This document shows, piece after piece, positions 50,785 through 61,469 of a stretch of 64,000 nucleotides of DNA. Position 1 is the stretch's first letter; each line of letters starts with the position of its first letter. The notes under the pieces are model-generated. The model worked only from the letters and a program-made list of their open reading frames with translations. It searched no databases and was not told where the DNA came from. This DNA comes from Ichthyophis bannanicus (Eukaryota > Chordata > Amphibia > Gymnophiona > Ichthyophiidae): assembly GCA_033557465.1 (NCBI GenBank), contig CM066033.1, positions 1,308,169,519-1,308,233,518 of the forward strand, read 5' to 3'. A program made the translations under genes and the position numbers.

Positions 50785-52245
50785 GCCTAAACCCCAAAAA
50801 GATTATGGAGTACTGCCTGTCCGAAAGCACTGTCCCTGCGGGACTCCCTCTCAAGGCAGTAATGGGCCGCAAAATTCTGGCTTCAAGACCAAGTAACGGC
50901 CCGGCAGATGTCTGCCAACGGAACAGAGCGGAGATGAGCCACTGACGCAGCCTTTGCCCTGACACGATGAGCCGTGACTCGACCCTCCAACGAGAGGCCG
51001 GCTGCCCCATAAGCCCAGGCGATACAGTCAGTGACCCATATGGACAAAGTACGCTTGGAGACAGGTAGCCCCAACTTATTGGGGTCAAAAGAAACGAAGA
51101 GCTCAACAGCCCTCCGGTGCTCCCGCGTACGGTCGAGGTAGAAGGATAACGCCCTCCTACAGTCCAGGGTATGCAGGACCATCTCAGCCCGGTTGGCATG
51201 CGGCCTGGGAAAGAAGGTCGGAAGAACCACCTCCTGATTGAGGTGAAAAGGGGAGACAACCTTAGGAAGAAACTTCGGGTGAGTCCGTAAGACTACCCTA
51301 TTCCTGTAGAACCTAGTGTAAGGGGGATCAGACACTAGTGCCTGAAGTTCATTCATTCGCCTAGCAGAGGTAAGAGCTACCAGAAACAAGGTTTTCCAGG
51401 AGAGAAAACGGAGAGGGCAGGAAAGCAATAGGTTCAAATGGCGGACAAGTAAGCCATTATAAGACCACATTCAGATCCCACTCAGGGGCTGGTGGATGCA
51501 ATGGAGGCGTAAGCAGGAGGCAGCCTCTGAGAAAACGAGCCACCAAAGGGTGGTTGGAAAGAGGCCTCCCGTCCACTGGCGAGTGGTGCGCTGAGAGAGC
51601 ACTGAGGTGAACCCTGACAGAGTTGGACTTAAGGCCTAGATTGGAGAGGTAAAGCAAATATTGCAATACTACCGCTACCAAGCACGAGAAGGGATTTTTG
51701 CTGTGCTAAGCACCCCATGTGGAGAATCTACACCACTTAAGAGCGTAGGATTTCCTGGTGGATTGCCGCCTAGAGGCTAAGACTATGTCTTCCACCTCTC
51801 TAGGCAGGAGTAGGGGAGCCAGGACTACCCTTTCAGCAGCCAGGCCATCAGATGAAGAGACTGGAGGTTGGGGTGCAAGAGAGACCCCTGGTCCTGAGAC
51901 AGGAGATCGTGTTGAATTCCCAGAGGCAGGGGAGTGTCCACCGCCAGTTGCAACAGGAGTGGGAACCACGGCTGCCTCGGCCACCTGGGGGCTATCAGAA
52001 TCATTGAGGCCCTGTCCTTGAGGACCTTGAACAGTGTTCGAGACACTAGTGGCGTGGGAGGAAACGCATACAGTAGGCCTTGGGACCACGGAATCAGAAA
52101 GGCATCCGCTGCTACTCTGAGAGGATGCGGTTGTCTGGAACAGAATCTCGGGAGTTGCCGGTTCAGAGGGCTGGCGAAGAGATCCATGGTGGGGAGGCCC
52201 CATCTGAAAAAGAGCTGCTGAACCACCAATGGATTCAATCTCCAT
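50785..52245 (-). pseudogene. DIRS-G tyrosine recombinase with several breaks
   Basis: The frame begins upstream within the RT-RNase H ORF (52245 and down) and reaches RQSTRKSYALKWCRFSTWGA, then TAG at 51706-51708 where the sister copies have CAG. It continues in frame (LGLKSNSVRVHLSALSAHH) to 51457, where a frameshift follows WDLNVVL. The C-terminal ORF (51470-50883) has the Arg box TSARRMNELQALVSD, FLPKVVSPFHLNQEVVLPTF and the HxxR box TAHRVRAKAAS. A TGA follows (near 50881, TCA in D), then the Tyr box AAHYCLERES. Two nonsense codons and one frameshift; catalytic residues kept. Confidence 0.82.
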
Positions 52246-53807
52246 TCATGTGGTTGCAGGATCCTGCTCAGTCTGTCCGCCAGGTAATTTTCTGGACAGG
52301 GGAGGTAGACAGCCTTGAGGAGGATTCCGTGATTGACGGCCCAAGAGCACAGCCGTTGTGCCTCCTGACAGAGAAGGAAGGAGCCTGTGCCTCCTTGTTT
52401 GTTCACGTAGAACATGACAACTTGATTGTCCGTCTGGACCAGTACAGACTGGTGAGACGTGAGGTGGGAGAAGGCTCTCAGAGCTAGGCGTATTGCCCGT
52501 AGCTCCAGGAAGTTTATCTGCTGAGCAGCCTCCCAAGGAGTCCAGAGACACTGAGTACATGCCCCTTGGCAATGTGCTCCCCAACCTAGAAGAGAAGCAT
52601 CTGTCGTCAGCACTCGAGAATGCGGGGGGGATTGAAAATCCACCCCGAGTACCAGATTGGGAAGATGAAGCCACCACAGTAGAGAGGAGACGAGCAGGGT
52701 GGATACTCTCACCGAGTCTGCAAGGCTCCCTGTGGCCTGATGCCACCGAGTTCGAAGGCTCCATTGAGCAGGCCGCATGTGCAGGCGGGCATTGGTGGTG
52801 ACATGAACCGAGGAAGCCATATGGCCGAGAAGTCTCAGGAATTGCCTGGCGGAGACCAGGGAATTGCTGTGAAACTGCCTGGCTACATCCATCAACCGGA
52901 GGGCCCTGTCCACTGGCAGAAAAGCCCCCGCCTGAAGCGTGTCTACCCTTGCTCCTACGAATTCCAAGTTCTGGGACGGGAGCAAAGTTGACTTTGCGAA
53001 GTTTATGACAAACCCCAAGTGCTGAAGCAGAGCCACAGTGTGAAGGGTGGCTTGACTGGCCTCCTGGGAAGACTGGCCCCTTATGAGCCAGTCGTCCAGG
53101 TATGGAAACACAAAAAGACCTCGAAGCCTCAGGTAGGCCGCCACCACTGCCAGGCACTTGCTGAACACCCTGGGAGCGGAGGTTAGGCCAAAGGGAAGTA
53201 CTCTGTACTGGTAGTGGTTTCCCCCCACAACAAATCTGAGACACTGTCTGTGGTCTGGATGAATAAGGATGTGAGTATAAGCATCCTTTAGATCTAAGGT
53301 GCATAGCCAATCTCCCTGCTGGAGGTAGAGCAGCAGGATTCCAAGGGTAAGCATCTTGAACTTTTCCCTCTCCAGGAACTTGTTGAGGTTGCGCAAGTCT
53401 AGGATGGGTCTGAGGCCTCCTGTCCTTTTTGGTACTAGAAAGTACCTGGACTAAAAGCCGTGACCTCTCAGGTGGTGGGGCACCGGTTCCAAAGCCTGTT
53501 CCTTTAGCAGACTTGCTAACTCCTGAAGGAGTAGGTCCCTGTGCAGAGGGAGTCTTGGAGGCTCGCCTAGAAAATAGGAGGGAGGTACCTGGTGAAAATG
53601 GAGAAGATAGCCCTTTTGGACTATATGGAGCACCCAGGTATCTGATGTGACGGCTGACCACCTGTGGGCAAAGTGGGCCAGCCGGCCTCCTGTGCTGATG
53701 TGAGCCAGCTGAGGAGAAGAGGCTATGCTTGCTGAGTTAAAACCCCCCACCCTGCTGAGCAGGGGCCGGTGTTGGTGGCTTGGGGGCCTTCTGCCTACGG
53801 GGCCCAT
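51825..53807 (-). pseudogene. DIRS-G RT-RNase H-methyltransferase-like ORF, one nonsense codon
   Basis: 661 codons in a single frame, broken only by TAG at 53451-53453 where D and H have a Tyr codon (GFYSRYFLVP). N-terminal part: MGPVGRRPPSHQHRPLLSRV, TWVLHIVQKGYLLHFHQVPP. RT: RNLNKFLEREKFKML, GDWLCTLDLKDAYTHILIHP, YQYRVLPFGLTSAPRVFSKC, VFPYLDDWLIRG. RNase H: LTTDASLLGWGAHCQG, INFLELRAIRLALRAF, LVQTDNQVVMFYVNKQGGTG, PENYLADRLSRI. Methyltransferase-like: MDLFASPLNRQLPRFCSRQP, ADAFLIPW, LLYAFPPTPLVSRTLFKVL, APRWPRQPWFPLLLQ. It overlaps gag by 71 bp at the 5' end and YR at the 3' end. Confidence 0.88.
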
Positions 53808-55619
53808 GACACTGCCCCATGGCCTGCTGACCCTGTTGGGGAGCTGCAGAGGCCTGATAATGAGGGTGTTGTTTATAGGCAGATGACTTCCTCGGGTAAA
53901 AGGTCTTTTTTCCTGAGCCCTTCTTCTGAGAAGGGGCAGAGGTTTTTCTGGACAGCCTAGTCCTGGTCAGAGTCTCGGTCTCGAGTTCTGCAGCCTTTTC
54001 AGACATGGGCTTGCCAAAGAGGCTTTCACCTCGGCAGGGGACATCGACCAACTTTTCCTGCACCCATGGCTTGAGGTCAGATGACTGTAGCCAAGCCTGT
54101 CGGCAGGCACCGATGCCAGCCCCGGCTACTCGGGCCGAAGCCTCGAAGCCATCGTAGGCTGCTCGAGAGATATATTTCGAGCACTCTCGAATACCAGTGG
54201 ACAAGGCTTTGAACCGCTGCAAAGGTTCCTCGGAGAGACCAGCAGAGAACCCGGCAAGCTCCTTTGCCAGGTCTCGGAGATACATGCCCATGTAGAGCTG
54301 GTAAGTCTGGACATGGCAGGCAAGCAAGCAAGCATAGAGCCATGGAAGCACTTCTTACCGAGGGTATCCAGGTTCCAGGCCTCCCGACCGGGAGGCACCG
54401 AGGAGTGCATCTTCTGACTTTTCAGTCGATGCATGGCCGATTCCACAACCATGGAGTGGTGCGGTAACTGTGCCTTTTGGAACCCGGGGCTCTTGTGGAC
54501 TCGATAGATGGAATCGACCCACTTGCTTAACACCGGCGTCGAGGCCGGGGTCTCCCACATGCGGAAGAGCAGCCGCTCCAGCATCGGAGGAACCGGTACA
54601 GTAAAGGCCTCCTTCGGGGGAGAATCATACTGGAGGGCCTCGGGCTCCTCGGCTCGAGGCTCCTCCTCGGGATCCGCGGGGAAGGCCAAGGCCTTGGCCA
54701 TATCCTGCACGAAGTCTGAGAAATGGGTATCCTCCGGTGGGGATCGTCTCCGAGGTTCGGACTCTGGCGAGTCCGATGGGACACACCGAGCCCTATAAGT
54801 GGCGGGTGACTCTTCGTCCTCCGTCTCCCAGCCCGACTCCTCGGAGGAGGAATCGAGCGGCTCCGGTCGGGCGGGCACCGATGCCATCCGCCCCGACGCT
54901 GAGGGTACCGGCATTGACGACCTCGGTCCCGAATGGGAGGCCGAGGGAGACCGTGGCCGAGGATAGACTCGAGCCCGCATGGACTTGAGGATCGGCTCGG
55001 CCTCCGGGGTCGACTTGGACGTCGAGGTCCCGGTGGTCGGGGCAGATGCACCGGTGAGACCGGCGATCAATGCCCGCTGCTGTTCCATAAAGGCAGCGAG
55101 GCTGCTCTCCAAGGCCGTCAACCTGAGTCCGAGCTCAGAAGACCCAGCAGTCCCCGACTCGGGCCCCGACAGCGTCGGGCCCGACGTCGGCTACCCTGGA
55201 GGAGAGTCCACGAGGACTACAGCACTCACGTGTCCAGGAGACTCCATCTCGATACGAGGATGTTTGGCAGGCCTCTCTGACTCCAAAGACCTGGGACGGC
55301 TATCGGGGCTATGCGACCTGGCCCTCGAGGAACCAGGAGCGTCCACCGACGCCGCCCTCGCGGGTTTCTTCTTCCTGTGATGTTCCCGCGAAGGAGACCC
55401 CCGCTCAGAGGTCCGGGCCTGTTCGGACGCGGAGTCAGAGAAGATCCTATTCTTCTGGTGTTGCTGACTCCTCAACACCTTCGAGGACATTTTGCCACAC
55501 GGACCACAGATCATCGGGTCATGATCGGGTCCGAGGCAGCGGAGGCAGCAGTCATGTGTGTCGATAAGAGACATAGGTTTCTTACACCGATCACACTTTT
55601 TAAACCCGCTGGTAGCCAT
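53737..55619 (-). pseudogene. DIRS-G gag: one nonsense codon and one 4-bp duplication
   Basis: About 627 codons from MATSGFKKCDRCKKPMS. The N-terminal Cys-rich finger-like part (KKCDRCKK, THDCCLRCLGPDHD, CGPCGKM) is followed by an Arg/Ser/Pro-rich middle. TAG at 55191-55193 stands where H has GAG (DSPPREPTSG); the frame then stays open (TALESSLAAFMEQQRALIAG). Near 54325-54335 GCAA is repeated once more than in D and H, shifting the frame after GSMLA. The rest (54351-53737) has YMGMYLRDLAKELAGFSAGL, SRAAYDGFEASARVAGAGIG and a basic C-terminus (KKGSGKKTFYPRKSSAYKQH). Confidence 0.85.
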
Positions 55620-55829
55620 CGGGGGAAAAAGGGCCCCTGCGAGGTCAAAAGACCGGGCTGCCAGTGAAAAAAGAAAAATGGCGTGAACGCTAGTCACAAA
55701 GGACAAAAACCGAAAAAGAGAGAGTGGACTCGATACCGGCGTATCGGGCCAAGGCGGGAAAAGGATCCGGCGACGAACCGAAGAAAAGCAGAGATAAAAT
55801 AGGGAAATCAACTTTTCTCCTCGGGGAAA

Positions 55830-56028
55830 AATGAACTACGTCCGTCGGGCTCCGCGGAAAAAAGAAGACTGAGCAAGATGGCACCCTTGGGTGGGAAGGG
55901 GACAGCGCATGCGAGCTGCAATTCCCAAAGGCTTTCTTTGAAAGCTGGGGAAATGCTCCGCACGAGGGCTCCGTCGGCGCCGACGTCACCCATATGTGAG
56001 GACTGAGTTCCTGCTTGGTCCTGGAGAA
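55830..56028 (-). repeat. DIRS-G right ITR (5' end of element)
   Basis: ACTACGTCCGTCGGGCTCCG, GGCACCCTTGGGTGGGAAGG, CGTCGGCGCCGACGTCACCC and ATATGTGAGGACTGAGTTCC, complementary to 50282-50475. The 55620-55829 stretch is the leader between ITR and gag. Confidence 0.85.
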
Positions 56029-56262
56029 TGCTGGCACGCATGCGCGGTTCCCTTCCCGCCTAAAGGTGCCAACTTACTTCAGTCAAATGACATAGCTAAG
56101 AACAGCACACAAAAATGTAAAACAAACTATGTACAACTGCAACTCCAAGGGGAGGAGGGAGGGTTGTGAGGACTGATTCCTGCTGCTCCTGGAGAACACC
56201 TGTTACAGGTGAGTAACTACTCTTTCTCCAGGACCAAGCAGGAAGTCAGTCCTCACATATGG
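56029..56262 (-). repeat. DIRS-H left ITR remainder (56029-56095) and ICR (56160-56262)
   Basis: TGCTGGCACGCATGCGCGGT continues the ITR interrupted at 50281. ICR: GAGAACACCTGTTACAGGTG, AGTAACTACTCTTTCTCCAG and GACCAAGCAGGAAGTCAGTC, complements of the H left and right ends; read backwards the junction is CTGGAGAAAGAGTAGTTAC. Confidence 0.85.
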
Positions 56263-56390
56263 ATGACTCCCTAGCTCTGGGCTACCAGGAACCAAGGCTG
56301 AACAAGAGAACTCCCTCTAGTCACAGCATCAAAGAAAGGCTTTTCAAGGACACAACCTCCACCGATAGCCCAACAGAGGGCCGGAGTTGC

Positions 56391-58172
56391 CTAAACCTCA
56401 AAGAGATTCTGGAGTACTGCTTGGCCAAAAGCACTGTCCCTACGGGACTCCCTCTCCAGACAGTAATGGGCCGCAAAAGTCTGGCTTGAAGACCAAGTTG
56501 CAGCCCTGCAGATGTCCATCAAGGGCACAGAGCGGAGATGAGCCACTGAGGCAGCCACTGCCCTGACACGATGGGCCGTGACCCTACCCTGCAAAGGAAG
56601 GTCAGCCGCCTTGTAAGCCCAGGTGATAGTCAGCCACCCAGATGGACAAGGTACGCTTGGACACAGCCAACCCCAACTTATTGGGGTCAAATGAGATGAA
56701 GAGCTGAGTAGTCCTTCTATGTACCTGCGTACGGTCAAGGTAGAAGGATAAGGCCCTCCTACAGTCCAGGGTATGCAGGACTGCTTCAGCCTGGCTAGCA
56801 TGAGGCCTAGGGAAGAATGTTGGAAGAACCACCTCCTGGTTGAGGTGGAAAGAGGAGACAACCTTGGGAAGGAACTTTGGAGAGTCCTAAGAACTACCCT
56901 GTTCCTATAAAACCTGGTGTAAGGTCTATCACAGACCAGGGCCTGAAGCTCACTCACTCGCCTAGCCGAGGTGAGGGCTATCAGGAAGAGAGTCTTCCAG
57001 GAAAGGAAGAGTAGAGGGCAAGTAGCCATTGGCTCAAAGGGTGGGCGAGTCAGTTGCTGCAAGACCACATTCAGCTCCCACTCAGGAGCAGGAGGACGAA
57101 TGGGGGGCTTGAGCAAAAGCAAGCCCCTGAGAAAGCGGGACACCAAGGGGTGACCTGACAGAGAATGTCCCTCCACCAGTGAGTGGTGAGCTGCTAGAGC
57201 TGAGAGGTGGACCCGAACAGAATTGGACTTAAGTCCCTGATTTGATAAGTGCAGTAAGTACTGAAGCACTACTGGCACAGTACAGGAGAAAGGATCCTCT
57301 GTACGAAGCTGACACCACACAGAAAACCTCTTCCATTTGAGGGCATAGGTTTTCCTAGTGGACTGTTTCCTAGAGGCTAGGACAACCTCTTCAACTTCCT
57401 GAGGCAGGCCCCAGGGAGCCAAAACTACCCTTGCAGCCTCCAGGCCATCAAATTGAGAGCTTTGAGATTGGGGTGCAGAAGGGAACCCTGCTCCTGTGAG
57501 AGAAGGCCAGGCTGCAACCCCAGAGGTAGTGGGGAATCCACTGCCAGTTGAAGCAGAAGTGGAAACCAAGGCTGCCTCGGCCACCTGGGAGCTACCAGCA
57601 GGACCGAGGCCTTGTCCTGAAGAGTCATGAAAAGAGTTCGGGCCACCAAGGGCGTGGGAGGAAACGCATACAGGAGGCCCTGAGATCAGGACATCAGAAA
57701 AGCATCTGGTGCTATCCTCAAAGAATGCGGTTGCCTGGAGCAGAACTTGGGCAGTTGCTTGTTCAGCGGACTGGCAAAGAGATCTATCCAAGGAAGACCC
57801 CACTTCAGGAAGATCTTCTGAACGACCAAGGGATGCAGCTGCCACTTGTGGGGCTGCAGAATTCTGCTCAACCGGTCGGCTAGGCAGTTCTCCTGGCCTG
57901 GAAGGTACACCGCCTTGAGAAGCATGTTGTGCTTCAGGGCAAAGGAACAAAGGTCCTGAGTCTCTCGACAAAGGAGCTTGGACCCAGTGCCGCCCTGTTT
58001 GTTCACATAAAACATGGCTACCTGGTTGTCTGTTTGAATCAAGACTTAGCGGTGAGCCAGGGCCGGAGAAAAAGCCCTGAGAGCCAAGCGGATAGCTCGA
58101 AGTTCCAGGAGATTGATTTGCTGGGCTGCCTCCCAGGGAGACCAGAGGCCCTGAGTGCACTTGTCTAGACAA
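56391..58172 (-). pseudogene. DIRS-H tyrosine recombinase, open frame with an out-of-frame middle
   Basis: 593 codons look open, but only parts are true YR. The first ~200 codons are YR-frame sequence overlapping the RT-RNase H ORF. Then come RKQSTRKTYALKWKRFSVWC, LKSNSVRVHLSALAAHHSLV and the Arg box TSARRVSELQALVCD. A 1-bp deletion near 56880 puts about 85 codons out of frame (the true segment FLPKVVSPFHL etc. is in another frame), and a 2-bp deletion near 56625 restores it. The C-terminus is in frame: HxxR box TAHRVRAVAAS and Tyr box TFAAHYCLERES, ending LQNLFEV. Confidence 0.82.
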
Positions 58173-59404
58173 TGAGCACCCCAGCCCTTCAGAGAGGCGT
58201 CAGTGGTGAGGACCACCGAGTATTCTGGCAATTGGAAGGGCATCCCCTCCAGCAGATTGGGTGGATGCAGCCACCAGCTGAGGGAGGTCAAAAGGGGTCT
58301 GGAAACCTTTATCCTGTCTCTTAGGCGGTCTGTGGCTTGAGACCACTGAGTCCGAAGGCACCACTGAGCAGGCCTCATATGGAGGCTGGCATTGGGAGTC
58401 ACATGCACTGTCGAAGCCATGTGGCCCAGAAGTCTGAGGCAGAGTCTGGCGGAGACCAGGGACCTGTTTAGGAACTGTTTGGCCACGTCCATCAGTCTTT
58501 GAGCCCTGTCTTCTGGCAAGAATGCCTTTGCCAGTTGAGAATCCAATCTTGCCCCTATGAACTCCAAGTTCTGGGAGGGGAGCAAAGTGAACTTTGCGAA
58601 GTTTATGACAAAGCCCACGTTTTGAAGCAGAGCAATGGTTCTGAGGGTGGCTTGTCTGGCCTCCTGGCACGTCTGACCCCCGATGAGCCAGTCATCCAGA
58701 TAGGGAAAGACAAAGATGCCTTGATTTCTCAGGTAGGCCGCAACACTGCCAGGCACTTGGTAAAGACCCGGGGAGCGGAGGTCAGGCCAAAAGGCAGTAC
58801 CCTGTACTGATAATGGTTTCCTCCCACAATGAACCTGAGGTACTTTCTGTGGTCTGGATGTATGAGGATGTGAGTGTACGCATCCTTTAGATCTAAGGAG
58901 CATAGCCAATCTCCCTGCTAGAGGTAGGGCAAAAGAGTTCCAAGAGTAAGCATCTTGAACTTTTCTCTCTAGGAACTTGTTGGGGTTCCTGAGGTCCAGA
59001 ATGGGTCGAAGGCCACCGGTCCTTTTGGGTACCAGGAAATACCTGGAGTAGAATCTGTGACCTTGCAAGTGGGGAGGCACAGGCTCCACCGCCCTGTCCA
59101 CCAACAGACCTTGGAGCTCTCGAAGGAGAAGGTCTGTGCGCAGTGGAGGCCTCAAGGGCTCCCCTGGGAAGTAAGGAGGAGGCAGTTGATGAAAATGCAG
59201 GGCATAGCCCTTTTGGACTATGTCCAGCACCCAACTGTCGGTGGTAATGAGAGGCCACTGGTGGGCAAAGAGTACAAGGCGACCGCCTGTGCAGGGCTGG
59301 GAAAGCAGGGACGGAGTGGCTATGCTCAAGGAGTCAAAAAACCCCACCCTGCTGAGTGGAAGCAGGGGCAGAAGGCTTGGGGGTCCTCTGCCTACGGGGC
59401 CCAT
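57425..59404 (-). pseudogene. DIRS-H RT-RNase H-methyltransferase-like ORF
   Basis: ORF 59404-58046 (452 codons): MGPVGRGPPSLLPLLPLS, FLVPKRTGGLRPILDLRNPN, then a 2-bp deletion near 58970 and a 1-bp deletion near 58743 put roughly 75 codons out of frame, including the LDLKDAYTH region, before VFPYLDDWLIGG, which is in frame. RNase H: LTTDASLKGWGAHCLD, INLLELRAIRLALRAF. TAA at 58046-58048 replaces a Gln codon; reading continues in frame (IQTDNQVAMFYVNKQGGTG, PGQENCLADRLSRI, IDLFASPLNKQLPKFCSRQP) to TGA at 57686-57688, where a Trp codon is expected, then on to the methyltransferase-like end (APRWPRQPWFPLLLQ). Confidence 0.85.
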
Positions 59405-61256
59405 TACCCTGGCCCTTGGCTTGCTGACCCTGGGGGGCAGATTGGGCAGCCTGATACTGAGGGTACTGTTTGTAGGCAGTGCCCTTCCTCGGGTAAAAGG
59501 ACTTTTTACCCGACCCCTTTTTATGTGAAGGGGCAGAGGTCTTCCTCGACAGCCTTCTCCGGGTAAGGTGCTCGATCTCGAGCTGAGCGGACTTCTCAGT
59601 CACGGGTTTGCCAAAAAGGTTCTCACCTCGGCAGGGGACATCGACCAACTTGTCCTGAACCCATGGCTCGAGGTCTGATGACTGCAGCCACGCCTGGCGT
59701 CGAGCCGCGATGCCGGAAGCCACAACTCGGGCCAAAGCCTCGAAGCCATCGTAGGCGGCGCGGGAAATGAACTTTGAGCATTCCCGAATCCCCGAGGACA
59801 AGGTCTTAAATCTCTGCAAGGGTTCCCCGGAGAGACCAGAAGAGAATCCGGCCAATTCCTTGGCCAGGTCTTGCAAGTACATGCCCATGTACAGCTGGTA
59901 AGACTGGACACGGTAAGCAAGCATAGACCCCTGGAAGCACTTTCTACCAACGCCATCGAGGTTGCGGGCCTCCCTGCCGGGGGGCACCGGGGAGTGCATC
60001 TTTTGGCTCTTCAGACGATGCATGGCCGATTCCACAACCATGGAATGGTGTGGTAGCTGTGCTTTCTGGAAACCAGGGCTTTTGCGGAGATGATAGATGG
60101 AATCGACTCGCTTGCTGAAAACCGGCGCCGAGGCCGGTGCCTCCCAACATCCGGAAGAGGAGCCGTTCCAGCATCGGAGGAACCGGGACAGTAAAGGCCT
60201 CCTTCGGAGGAGAGTCGTACTGTAGAGCATCGAGCTCCTCGGCTCGAGGCTCTTCCTCGGGATCGGCAGGGATAGCCAAGGCAGCGGCCATATCCCAGAC
60301 GAACTCCGAGAACCTAGAGTCCTCTGGAGGGGATCTACTCCGGGGCTCAGACTGCGGTGAGTCCGACAGGACGCACCGAGTCTTAAAAGTATCGGGAGAC
60401 TCCTCGTCCTCCGTCTCCCAGGTGGACTCATCCGAGGAGGAGTCAGGGTCCGACCCTGCGGGGCCCCGAGGCACCCGCCCTGATGCCGGGGGCACCGGCG
60501 TTGACACCCTCGGTCCCGAACGGGAGGTCGAGGGAGACCTCGACCGAGGATGACTTCGAGCCACGAGGGTCTCGAGTATCGGCTCGGTCTCCGGGGTTGA
60601 CTTCGAAGTCGACGTCCCAGTGGTCGGGGCAGATGCACCAGACAGACTGGCCATCAGTGCCCACTGCTGCTCCATGAAGGCAATCTGCACTCCAAGGCTG
60701 TCATCCTGAGACTCAGCTCGGGAGACACAGCAGCCACCGACTCGGGCCCCGGCAGCGCCGGGCCCGACGTTGGCTCTCTGGGAGGAGAGTCCACGAGGAC
60801 TACGGGGCTTACGTGTCCAGCAGACTCTGGCTCCACGCGAGGAACTTTGGCAGGCTTCTCTTGGTCCACGGGTCCGGGACGGCAGTCGGGGGTCTTAGAC
60901 CTGGCCCTCGAGGGACCAGGGACCTCCTCCGACGCCGCCCTCGCGAGCCGCTTCTTCCTCTTGCGTTCCCGGTTGGGGGACCCCCTGTCCGAGGAGCTTC
61001 GACGGCGCTCGGGATCGGAATCCCGAGATGTCGAGGCCTCAGACGAGGTCCGGGCTCGGCCAGAGGCAGAGTCCGAGAAAAACCTCTCTTTCTGATGCTG
61101 TCGACTTTTGAGTGCCTTGGAAGACATCTTCCCACATGGCACACACGACTTGGGGTCGTGGTCAGGGCCGAGGCACCGAAGGCAGCAGTCGTGTGTGTCG
61201 GTGAGAGACATACGTTTCTTACACCGATCACACTTTTTGAAACCACTGGAAGCCAT
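59334..61256 (-). pseudogene. DIRS-H gag, three frames
   Basis: Starts at 61256 (MASSGFKKCDRCKKRMSLTD) with the Cys-rich N-terminus (THDCCLRCLGPDHDPKSCVP), an Arg/Ser-rich basic stretch, and LVDSPPREPTSGPALPGPES. A frameshift near 60690 leads to the ORF with FMEQQWALMASLSGASAPTT and PPEDSRFSEFVWDMAAALAI; another near 60145 leads to the frame with LPHHSMVVESAMHRLKSQKM, NLDGVGRKCFQGSMLAYRVQ, YMGMYLQDLAKELAGFSSGL and SGKKSFYPRKGTAYKQYPQY. The C-terminus ends 71 bp inside the RT start. Confidence 0.82.
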
Positions 61257-61469
61257 CGGGGAAAAAAGAGCCCCTGCGAGGTCAAAAGACCGGCCTTCCA
61301 GGGAAAAATGAAAAAAGGGGCGCGAACGCCAGCCACGAAGGGCAAAAACTAAAAAAGAAATAAGCGGGCTTGATACCAGTGTACCGAACCCGGCGGGAGG
61401 GGAACCGGCGTCGAACCGGAAAAAAATAGCGAAAAATTGCCAAAGAAAAAATCACTTCTATCCTGGAGA

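Larger units (their letters stand above)
50282..56028 (-). mobile_element. DIRS-G, nested in the left ITR of DIRS-H
   Basis: 5747 bp, both ends readable (AGAGTAGTTACTCACCTGTA at 50282 and GTCCTGGAGAA at 56018-56028). It contains left ITR, ICR, YR, a nearly complete RT-RNase H-methyltransferase-like ORF, gag and right ITR. It is probably the youngest DIRS here, since it sits inside another one and has the fewest breaks. Confidence 0.92.
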
